A stretch of 11,902 nucleotides of DNA from NCBI GenBank assembly GCA_947468985.1, contig CANINJ010000028.1, positions 1 to 11,902 on the forward strand, given 5' to 3'. The translations under genes were made by a program, and so were the position numbers. The notes beneath the pieces were generated by a model that was not told where the DNA came from, did not search any database, and saw nothing but the letters and a program-made list of their open reading frames with translations. Shown piece after piece: positions 1 through 5,443 of this stretch; within the stretch, counting starts at the first letter, position 1, and each line of letters opens with the position of its first letter. This DNA is from Bacteroidota bacterium. Lineage in GTDB: Bacteria; Bacteroidota; Bacteroidia; Flavobacteriales; Flavobacteriaceae.

Positions 1-26
1 ATTTTATTTTCATTATTTTAGTAATA

Positions 27-1079
27 TTAATTTCTAAAAGCATCTAAAGCTGTTGATGGTTTTCCGTTGGATTGCCAGCAGTTTAATTGGTATCCACTCC
101 AACTTTTCTCTCCTTCGGGTTCCCAATAAATCACCCCAAGTCCTTTGTGATTAGGAACATTTTTCACTGCAGTTATTGTTGCAGCAAGCATATTATAAGT
201 GTTTTGAGCCATTGTAAAATCGCCACCAACTTCCACAACCATAACTTCTTTGCCGTAGCGAGAAACCATATCGTTGAGGTTGTTTTGCAAATCTGAAATC
301 GAAGCTGTATAATCACTATTAATCCAATATGGATAATACGAAAGTCCAATTACGTCATATTTTATATTGTTTGTTCGGGCATTATCAAAAAACCACCTGA
401 ACAGAGCATTATCATGTCCGTTGTTAATGTGCACCACCACTTTTATTGAAGAATCAATTGCTTTTGTAGCTTCATAGCCTTTATTTAATAATTGTGCCAA
501 TTGACCAAAATTAGTATAACTTCCTTCTGGCCACAACATTCCACTTGGGATTTCATTGCCAATTTGAACCCATTCTGGAGTTACTCCTACAGTTTTTAGT
601 GCAGTTAGAACTTCAAAAGTATGGTTGTAAACATCCATCAATAATAATGGAAAAGAGTGATTTGCCCATGCAGCAGGTTTGGTTTGGTGTCCGGGATCTG
701 CCCAAGTATCGCTATAATGAAAGTCAATCATAATGCGCATTCCCATATTTTTTGCTCTCAATGCCATTGCAACGGTTTCGTCTTTGCTGCAGTGCCCATT
801 TGTTCTATCATTGGAAGGATTCACAAAAACACGCAAACGAATTGTGTTTATTCCACGATCTTTTAATAGTTGCAAGCAGTTTTTTTCTGTTCCATCAGCA
901 TCGTAAAATTTATACCCTGTAGCTTCCATTTGTGACAGCCAACCCACATCAGCTCCTTTTGCAAATGTGTCTGTAATGATAGGAGTTGGGATTTCATTAT
1001 TAGATTTACTACACGATGAAAAGTGTATTGCTATAAAAAGTGCCAACAGAAATAATATTTTGCGTATTGTATTTTTCAT
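27..1079 (-). CDS. GH53 endo-beta-1,4-galactanase, lipoprotein
   Basis: Probable arabinogalactan endo-beta-1,4-galactanase (glycoside hydrolase family 53), which cleaves beta-1,4-galactan side chains of pectin. The 350-residue product starts with a lipoprotein signal: basic residues, a hydrophobic stretch (about 8-20) and the lipobox FSSC with the acylated Cys23, so it should be membrane-anchored. The (beta/alpha)8 domain begins with KGADVGWLSQME (41-52), a hallmark of the family. DFHYSDTWADPG (119-130) follows. VQIGNEIPSGMLWPEG (171-186) contains the expected acid/base Glu176, and VMVVEVGG (279-286) the expected nucleophile Glu283. VIYWEPEG (317-324) closes the fold. Length and motif order are normal for a bacterial GH53, so it appears complete. 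The next gene upstream on the same strand is the GAF protein, 63 bp away; no convincing promoter was seen in that gap. No SusC/SusD pair lies on the right; a utilisation locus could continue left of the window. Family assignment is firm; the exact substrate is inferred. Confidence 0.92.
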   Translation of the reverse strand: MKNTIRKILFLLALFIAIHFSSCSKSNNEIPTPIITDTFAKGADVGWLSQMEATGYKFYDADGTEKNCLQLLKDRGINTIRLRVFVNPSNDRTNGHCSKDETVAMALRAKNMGMRIMIDFHYSDTWADPGHQTKPAAWANHSFPLLLMDVYNHTFEVLTALKTVGVTPEWVQIGNEIPSGMLWPEGSYTNFGQLAQLLNKGYEATKAIDSSIKVVVHINNGHDNALFRWFFDNARTNNIKYDVIGLSYYPYWINSDYTASISDLQNNLNDMVSRYGKEVMVVEVGGDFTMAQNTYNMLAATITAVKNVPNHKGLGVIYWEPEGEKSWSGYQLNCWQSNGKPSTALDAFRN

Positions 1080-1142
1080 AGTTATATCAAAATCAAATTT
1101 TATTTTTCACTTGTTAGAAGGGGTTTTTATCACAATTGGTAA

Positions 1143-1598
1143 TTAAAAAAGTTTTGAAATTTCGTTATTCACAAACTCCAAAAAGCGTTCGTCAGCAGCA
1201 GTAAAAGGATCTAAAATATTAGAATCAATATCAATTTGGCCAATATTCTCTCCATTGACAAATAAAGGAACCACAATTTCCGATTTTACTGTAAAACTAC
1301 ATGCTATATAATTGTCTTGCGCCTGAACATCAGGAACCACAAAATTTTCATTTGAAACAGCCACTTGCCCACAAATTCCTTTTCCAAATGGAATTACAGT
1401 GTGATCCGTTGGTGCGCCAACATAAGGACCAAGAAGTAATTCTTCTTTATTGCCATTTCGAAAATAAAATCCAACCCAATTATAGTAAGATATATTTTGT
1501 TCAAGAAGTTCACAAATCTGTTTTAGCTTTTCATCACGAGTTGCAAATTTGTCAGAAATCAGCTCAATTACCAAAGGTTTTAATGCGTCAAAAGTCAT
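1143..1598 (-). CDS. GAF-domain protein, free methionine-R-sulfoxide reductase type
   Basis: A single-GAF-domain cytosolic protein of 151 residues resembling free methionine-(R)-sulfoxide reductase (E. coli YebR/MsrC), which repairs oxidised free methionine. Family signatures are clear: YYNWVGFY (38-45), LLLGPYVG (55-62), IPFGKGICGQVA (69-80), VPDVQAQDNYIACS (88-101), KSEIVVPLF (105-113) and GQIDIDS (120-126). Cys76 and Cys100 match two of the three family cysteines (E. coli Cys94 and Cys118, same 24-residue spacing). The position of the third (E. coli Cys84) appears to be His66, so the catalytic cycle may differ or activity may be lost. The frame is open for another 50 codons upstream (to 1748), but that stretch runs across the opposing exosortase promoter and start and has no domain-like sequence. 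The ATG at 1598, giving MTFDALKPLV, fits the family and has a TAnnTTTG box just upstream. It is transcribed divergently from xrtF. Confidence 0.85.
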   Translation of the reverse strand: MTFDALKPLVIELISDKFATRDEKLKQICELLEQNISYYNWVGFYFRNGNKEELLLGPYVGAPTDHTVIPFGKGICGQVAVSNENFVVPDVQAQDNYIACSFTVKSEIVVPLFVNGENIGQIDIDSNILDPFTAADERFLEFVNNEISKLF

Positions 1599-1612
1599 AA
1601 CTATTATTTTTA

Positions 1613-1620
1613 CAAAAGTA
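1613..1620 (-). promoter_or_regulatory. -7 promoter box for the GAF gene
   Basis: On the minus strand this reads TACTTTTG, an exact match to the Bacteroidota -7 consensus TAnnTTTG, with its last base 15 bp before the ATG at 1598. No clean TTG is visible at the expected -33 distance, so this rests on the -7 box and its position alone. Confidence 0.45.
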
Positions 1621-1625
1621 TTTAA

Positions 1626-1654
1626 TTGTTGTTGTCTATTTTTACATAAATTTG
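1626..1654 (+). promoter_or_regulatory. Promoter of the xrtF operon
   Basis: TTG (1626-1628), an 18-bp spacer and TAAATTTG (1647-1654) match the Bacteroidota sigma-ABfr pattern TTG - N17-23 - TAnnTTTG. Transcription would start near 1660, about 10 bases before the TTG start codon chosen at 1670. This argues against the earlier in-frame TTG at 1652, which lies inside the -7 box. It sits beside the divergent GAF promoter. Confidence 0.5.
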
Positions 1655-1669
1655 TTAAAAAATACAATT

Positions 1670-2221
1670 TTGAAGAAATACTGGATTCAATACAAGCCGT
1701 TTTTACTTTTTTTAGGAAAATTTGCCTTGACTTATTTGGTTTTGACATTTGCCTATCAATATTATCTGAATCAATTTGATGTAAAAAAGCATGAAGTTGA
1801 TGGTTTTACAAAATTAGTTACAGGTCAAGTGGAACAAACTTTATTATTTTTTAATTGTGATGCCCATTCCGAATTGCATCCTACAGAACCGTGTTACAAG
1901 TTTTTTTACAATGGTAAATATATTTCAAGAATCGTTGAAGGTTGTAATGCTTTAAGTGTAATAATCCTATTTATTGCATTTGTTATAGCCTTTTCCGGAA
2001 AATTAAAACACACAATTTTATTTATAATTGGTGGTAGTTTGATTATTCATATTCTGAACATTACCAGAATTTCACTTTTAATGATTGCTTTTTACTACTT
2101 CCCAGAATCTAATTCAATTTTGCATGACATTTTATTTCCGTTAGTGATTTATGGAACTGTTTTTATATTGTGGGTTGTTTGGGTTAATAAATTTTCATTC
2201 CATGCTAAAAAAACTGCTTAA
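1670..2221 (+). CDS. xrtF: Exosortase family protein XrtF
   Basis: A polytopic inner-membrane transpeptidase-like protein of the exosortase/archaeosortase superfamily, type F. These enzymes recognise a C-terminal sorting signal on exported proteins, cleave it and probably attach the protein to a lipid or glycan. The start codon is taken as TTG at 1670, giving MKKYWIQYKPFLLF; no in-frame ATG exists before residue 138, and this N-terminus resembles other XrtF proteins. The superfamily catalytic triad is visible: Cys92 in VEGCNALSV (89-97), Arg133 in NITRISLL (130-137) and His152 in SILHDILFPL (149-158). Hydrophobic segments lie near residues 11-32, 93-109, 114-129, 133-145 and 155-171. At 183 residues it is the short form usual for XrtF. 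The gene overlaps its partner by 20 bp, implying translational coupling. Its substrate is not evident here: no product in the window has an obvious C-terminal sorting tail. Confidence 0.85.
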   Translation: MKKYWIQYKPFLLFLGKFALTYLVLTFAYQYYLNQFDVKKHEVDGFTKLVTGQVEQTLLFFNCDAHSELHPTEPCYKFFYNGKYISRIVEGCNALSVIILFIAFVIAFSGKLKHTILFIIGGSLIIHILNITRISLLMIAFYYFPESNSILHDILFPLVIYGTVFILWVVWVNKFSFHAKKTA

Positions 2222-2645
2222 TCATAAACTTAGAATATTGATTTTAATAGTATTGGTGTCGTTTTTGGCGATGATTCGAATATTTGAAAAAATACTATTT
2301 TACGACCCTTTATTGGATTATTTCAAATCTGATTATACCAACCAGCCATTGCCATTATTAGATAACTTTAAATTATTTTTCGGATTATTTTTTAGATATT
2401 TATTAAATACAATAGTTTCAATTTCAATAATTTATGTTGCTTTTAAAGATTTTGGATTGGTCAAATTTGCCTCTATTTTGTATCTTATTTTCTTTGTAAT
2501 TCTAATTGCAATTTTCTTTTTCGTACTTTCATTTTATGGTGAAGAAAGCAAAATGACCGTTTTTTATATCCGAAGATTTTTAATTCAACCCCTTTTATTA
2601 TTGTTATTTATTCCTGGTTTTTATATTCAAAAACAAAGCAAATAA
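2202..2645 (+). CDS. Exosortase F system-associated protein
   Basis: A 147-residue membrane protein of the family found almost only next to XrtF in Bacteroidota. The chosen ATG at 2202 (MLKKLLNHKLRIL) lies inside the end of xrtF. A longer frame from 2151 would add residues that merely read xrtF DNA in another frame. The sequence has a basic N-terminus and a first membrane segment (about 9-23). A conserved-looking extracytoplasmic stretch follows, IRIFEKILFYDPLLDYF (about 25-41), with a downstream LPLL. Further hydrophobic segments lie near 54-80, 88-112 and 127-141. It has no recognisable catalytic motif. The overlap with xrtF and the lack of a separate promoter point to one transcript. Its molecular role is unknown; a membrane partner or substrate-presenting subunit of XrtF is a guess from co-occurrence. 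Confidence 0.8.
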   Translation: MLKKLLNHKLRILILIVLVSFLAMIRIFEKILFYDPLLDYFKSDYTNQPLPLLDNFKLFFGLFFRYLLNTIVSISIIYVAFKDFGLVKFASILYLIFFVILIAIFFFVLSFYGEESKMTVFYIRRFLIQPLLLLLFIPGFYIQKQSK

Positions 2646-2706
2646 TGTAATATTTTCATTACCTTTAAGTAGGCGTTAAATTCTTTACTATTTAAATTTA
2701 AAGAAG

Positions 2707-3537
2707 ATGAAAATTGTAAAACATTCAGGTGATATTGTTGATTTCAATCCCGAAAAATTAAAAATTTCGCTTCTCAAATCTGGTGCAAATTCAAACGTCG
2801 TAAATGATATTCTAAAATCCATTAGAAAAGAATTATACGAAGGAATTTCTACAAAAAAAATTTATAAAATGGCTTTTGCATTGCTAAAAAAAGAAGCCAA
2901 TGCACACGCTGCGAGATACAATTTGCGTTCAGCACTTCAATTATTAGGACCTTCAGGATTTTTCTTCGAGAAATATATTGCCCGTATTTTTCAAGCGGAA
3001 CATTTTGAAACCAAACTAAATTTGACGTTACAAGGAAAGTGTATTTCTCACGAAATTGATGTTTTAATTAAAAAAAACAATCTGATTTCGATGGTGGAAT
3101 GTAAGTTTCACGCAGGAAGAGAAGCCGTTTCTGATGTGAAAGTGCCAATGTATATTTTGTCTCGTTTTAATGATTTGAAAGACAAGGAATATTCAATTTT
3201 CTCTAAAAAAGATACTATTTCCAAATGTTGGATTGTCACCAATAATCGCTTTACATCAGATGCAATTGCTTTCGCTAAATGTTCTGGATTGAATTTATTG
3301 AGTTGGAATTACCCCGAATTAAACAACTTAAAAACAAAAAACGATTTCGATTATTTGTATCCTATAACGTGCTTGACCACTTTGTCCCTCGGCGAAAAAG
3401 ACAAGCTTTTAATTTTAGATGTGCTATTAGTTAAAGAAATTGTCAACAATTCTGAATGTCTGGAAAAAATTGGATTAAGTCCCAATCGAATAAAAAATGT
3501 GCTAAAAGAAGCTTCTGAATTGTGTAAATATATTTGA
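2707..3537 (+). CDS. ATP-cone domain / PD-(D/E)xK nuclease-like protein
   Basis: A two-domain cytosolic protein of 276 residues. Residues 1-90 form an ATP-cone domain: VKHSGDIVDFNPEKLKISLLKSGA at the start resembles the nucleotide-sensing cone of ribonucleotide reductases and NrdR. GFFFEKYIARIF (84-95) then leads into a restriction-endonuclease-like (Mrr-type) core. There HEIDVL (115-120) supplies Asp118 and MVECKF (129-134) supplies Glu131 and Lys133, a complete D...ExK metal site. CWIVTNNRFTSDAIAFA (174-190) and LLSWNYPELNNLK (197-209) continue the fold. The C-terminal part (about 225-276) looks like a helix-hairpin-helix tail. It suggests a nuclease whose activity is set by ATP/dATP, but the target (DNA or RNA) is unknown. 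The stop codon is 26 bp before the ATG of the metallo-beta-lactamase RNase gene, so the two are probably co-transcribed. No paired methyltransferase is present, so it is not an ordinary restriction system. Confidence 0.8.
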   Translation: MKIVKHSGDIVDFNPEKLKISLLKSGANSNVVNDILKSIRKELYEGISTKKIYKMAFALLKKEANAHAARYNLRSALQLLGPSGFFFEKYIARIFQAEHFETKLNLTLQGKCISHEIDVLIKKNNLISMVECKFHAGREAVSDVKVPMYILSRFNDLKDKEYSIFSKKDTISKCWIVTNNRFTSDAIAFAKCSGLNLLSWNYPELNNLKTKNDFDYLYPITCLTTLSLGEKDKLLILDVLLVKEIVNNSECLEKIGLSPNRIKNVLKEASELCKYI

Positions 3538-3563
3538 GTTTAATAACATTAAATAAAGATAAG

Positions 3564-4919
3564 ATGAAAGTGAAATTTATTGGCGGAGCAGGAACGGTAA
3601 CAGGTTCCAAAACATTAATAGAAAGCAATGGAATTCGGATTTTAATTGATTGTGGATTATTTCAAGGAATAAAACCACTGCGTGAACTCAACTGGGAACC
3701 CCTTCCCATTTTGCCTTCAACAATTGATTTTGTATTGTTGACCCACGGTCATTTAGATCATTCTGGATGTTTACCAAGATTAGTAAATCAAGGTTTTGAG
3801 GGTAAAATATATTGTACAAGTCCAACAAAAGATATTGCAAAATTAATTCTTTTGGACAGTGCAAAAATTCAAGAAGAAGAGGCGAGAAAAGCAAATGAAG
3901 GGAAGTATTCTAAACATCAAATTGCAGAACCTCTTTATACTGTGGAACAAGCGCAAAAAGTTTTTTCGCATTTCAGAGTCATTAAAACCAATGAACCAAT
4001 TGCTTTAGATGCCGAAATTGAAGCTCGATTTTTCAATGCTGGACATATTATTGGGGCGTGTAGTATCGAATTGAAAATTGAAAACAAAACCTTAGTTTTT
4101 TCTGGAGATATTGGTCGTGACAATGACGTTTTGATGTATGCGCCCGTAAAACCTAAAAAAGCAGATTATATTTTTCTTGAAAGCACTTATGGAAATCGGA
4201 TTCATCCCAATAAAGATTCGAAATTAGAATTGGAAATGTACATTAATGCTACTTTTCAAAAAGGAGGAACAATCATAATTCCGAGTTTTGCTGTGGAACG
4301 AGCGCAAAGTATTATGTATTTGCTTTGGCAACTTAAAAAAGAAAATAGAATTCCAAATATTCCATATATAATTGATACACCAATGGGAATTTCAGCGTTG
4401 GATATTTTTTCAAATAATAAAAAATGGCATAAATTATCGTTGGACGAATGTTTTGAAATGGAGAAAATGTTCGCTTTAGTTTCAGATTATCAGGAGACGA
4501 TGAATGTCATTTTTGACAAACAATCCAAAGTGGTAATTGCTGCAAGCGGAATGGTTACGGGCGGTAGAGTTCTGAGTTATCTGGAACATTATATAGGATT
4601 GCCCGAAACAACTATTATTATTGTAGGTTTTCAAGCGGAAGGTACTCGTGGGCGAAAATTATTGGAAGGCGCAAAAGAATTGAAAATTCACGGAAAATAT
4701 TATCCTGTTTTGGCAACAATTCACGAAATTGAAGGATTATCCGCTCACGGCGATCAAAATGATTTGGTAAATTGGCTTTCAGAATTAGAAAATCATCCTA
4801 AAAAAGTATTTTTAGTACACGGAGAAAACCAATCTGCCGATGAATTACGAATTAAAATCATTGAAAAATATCATTTTGAATGTACGATTCCATTAATGGG
4901 TCAGGAGTTTTTATTGTAA
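3564..4919 (+). CDS. MBL-fold RNase (beta-CASP/CPSF-73-like)
   Basis: A 451-residue metallo-beta-lactamase/beta-CASP protein of the type related to the eukaryotic mRNA 3'-end nuclease CPSF-73/Ysh1, expected to cut RNA with two zinc ions. In order: MKVKFIGGAGTVTGSK (1-16), the HxHxDH motif LTHGHLDHSG (59-68; His61, His63, Asp65, His66), NAGHIIGA (158-165; His161), FSGDIGR (179-185; Asp182), FLESTYGNR (204-212), IIIPSFAVERAQ (237-248), ASGMVTGGRVLSYL (327-340), GFQAEGTRGRKLL (355-367), GLSAHGDQ (391-398; His395) and VFLVHGE (415-421; His419). All metal-binding motifs are intact and the length is normal. A TTG-started extension from 3534 is possible but overlaps the upstream stop; the ATG at 3564 begins exactly at the conserved N-terminus. 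Pairing with the ATP-cone nuclease suggests a shared role in nucleic-acid turnover. Confidence 0.88.
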   Translation: MKVKFIGGAGTVTGSKTLIESNGIRILIDCGLFQGIKPLRELNWEPLPILPSTIDFVLLTHGHLDHSGCLPRLVNQGFEGKIYCTSPTKDIAKLILLDSAKIQEEEARKANEGKYSKHQIAEPLYTVEQAQKVFSHFRVIKTNEPIALDAEIEARFFNAGHIIGACSIELKIENKTLVFSGDIGRDNDVLMYAPVKPKKADYIFLESTYGNRIHPNKDSKLELEMYINATFQKGGTIIIPSFAVERAQSIMYLLWQLKKENRIPNIPYIIDTPMGISALDIFSNNKKWHKLSLDECFEMEKMFALVSDYQETMNVIFDKQSKVVIAASGMVTGGRVLSYLEHYIGLPETTIIIVGFQAEGTRGRKLLEGAKELKIHGKYYPVLATIHEIEGLSAHGDQNDLVNWLSELENHPKKVFLVHGENQSADELRIKIIEKYHFECTIPLMGQEFLL

Positions 4920-4933
4920 AATTTAACAAGAAT

Positions 4934-4966
4934 TTGATTTTAAACAAATTTTATCTTCTAACTTTG
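4934..4966 (+). promoter_or_regulatory. Promoter of the HYC/TonB/HMA operon
   Basis: TTG at 4934-4936 and TAACTTTG at 4959-4966, separated by 22 bp, match the Bacteroidota pattern TTG - N17-23 - TAnnTTTG. The -7 box ends only 4 bases before the ATG at 4971, so the predicted transcription start falls on or within a few bases of the start codon. That implies a leaderless or nearly leaderless message. Confidence 0.6.
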
Positions 4967-4970
4967 CAGT

Positions 4971-5372
4971 ATGAATTTCAGAAAACATATTTGTACTTTA
5001 CTTGCGGTTTTATTGTTGGTTTCCAACGTAGGATTTGCATTTAATGTGCATTATTGTGGCGACGAAATTGCTTCTGTTTCTTTAAAATCTGCATTTTCAT
5101 CAAATAATGTCGAGGAAAACTGCTGTGGAATTATTGAGGAAAAATCACATTGTTGTAAAAATAAAGTGCTTCATTTTCAAAAAAAATCGGAAACTTCAAC
5201 TTTCAATATATTTACTTTCAATTCTGATATTTTATTTTTAAATCAAGATTGGAAACCATTTCAAATTACTTCAACACCGAATTTCAAGAGAAATTCAATT
5301 ACTTCTTATTTTTGCGATGCCAATGCGCCACCGTTTTTTAAGTTGTACAGCCAATATGTTTTCTACGCCTAA
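4971..5372 (+). CDS. HYC_CC_PP family exported protein
   Basis: A small secreted or periplasmic protein of 133 residues, named for its conserved motifs, all of which are visible. NVHYCGDEI (25-33) gives HYC. ENCCGI (49-54) gives CC, with a second pair in SHCCKNK (59-65). NAPPFFKLY (118-126) gives PP close to the C-terminus. Residues 1-23 form a signal peptide (MNFRKH, then the hydrophobic core TLLAVLLLVSNVGFAF). The eight cysteines and two histidines beside them suggest soft-metal binding or disulfides. Its biochemical function is not established to my knowledge. It is the first gene of a run with a TonB-dependent receptor and an exported HMA-domain protein. Because those also carry adjacent-cysteine pairs, I infer a role in copper (or similar metal) handling in the envelope. 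The promoter is immediately upstream. Confidence 0.82.
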   Translation: MNFRKHICTLLAVLLLVSNVGFAFNVHYCGDEIASVSLKSAFSSNNVEENCCGIIEEKSHCCKNKVLHFQKKSETSTFNIFTFNSDILFLNQDWKPFQITSTPNFKRNSITSYFCDANAPPFFKLYSQYVFYA

Positions 5373-5393
5373 TTTTATGTTTTTATAAATAGA

Positions 5394-5410
5394 ATCACAA
5401 TTGTTGTGGT
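5394..5410 (+). repeat. Short hairpin between HYC gene and receptor gene
   Basis: CACAA (5396-5400), a 3-base loop and TTGTG (5404-5408) form a perfect 5-bp stem, extended by one G-T wobble and one A-T pair. There is no following T-run, so it is not a terminator. It may stabilise or segment the operon message, or be chance in AT-rich DNA. Confidence 0.3.
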
Positions 5411-5443
5411 TTCTAAATATTCAAAAACATTAAAATTATAAAT

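Noticed and set aside
1080..1142. Promoter for the galactanase gene
   Set aside because: Only TAAAATTTG on the minus strand, with a 3-base instead of 2-base gap inside the box; no exact TAnnTTTG.
1599..1748. Upstream extension of the GAF protein by 50 residues
   Set aside because: It crosses the divergent promoters and the xrtF start and lacks domain-like sequence; the ATG at 1598 begins the conserved region.
2151..2201. Longer start for the XrtF-associated protein
   Set aside because: These codons are the xrtF gene in another frame; the ATG at 2202 gives a normal basic N-terminus before the first membrane helix.
2660..2667. TACCTTTA as -7 box for the ATP-cone gene
   Set aside because: One mismatch to TAnnTTTG and no TTG at the right distance upstream.
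2707..3537. Classical restriction enzyme or NrdR regulator
   Set aside because: No methyltransferase neighbour, and the zinc ribbon of NrdR is absent; the ATP-cone is fused to a nuclease-like core instead.
3534..3563. TTG start for the MBL RNase
   Set aside because: It would overlap the previous stop and add ten unconserved residues before the family's usual first methionine.
4931..4950. AT-only inverted repeat after the MBL RNase gene (AATTTG / CAAATT)
   Set aside because: Too weak for a terminator and it overlaps the -33 element of the next promoter; likely chance in AT-rich DNA.
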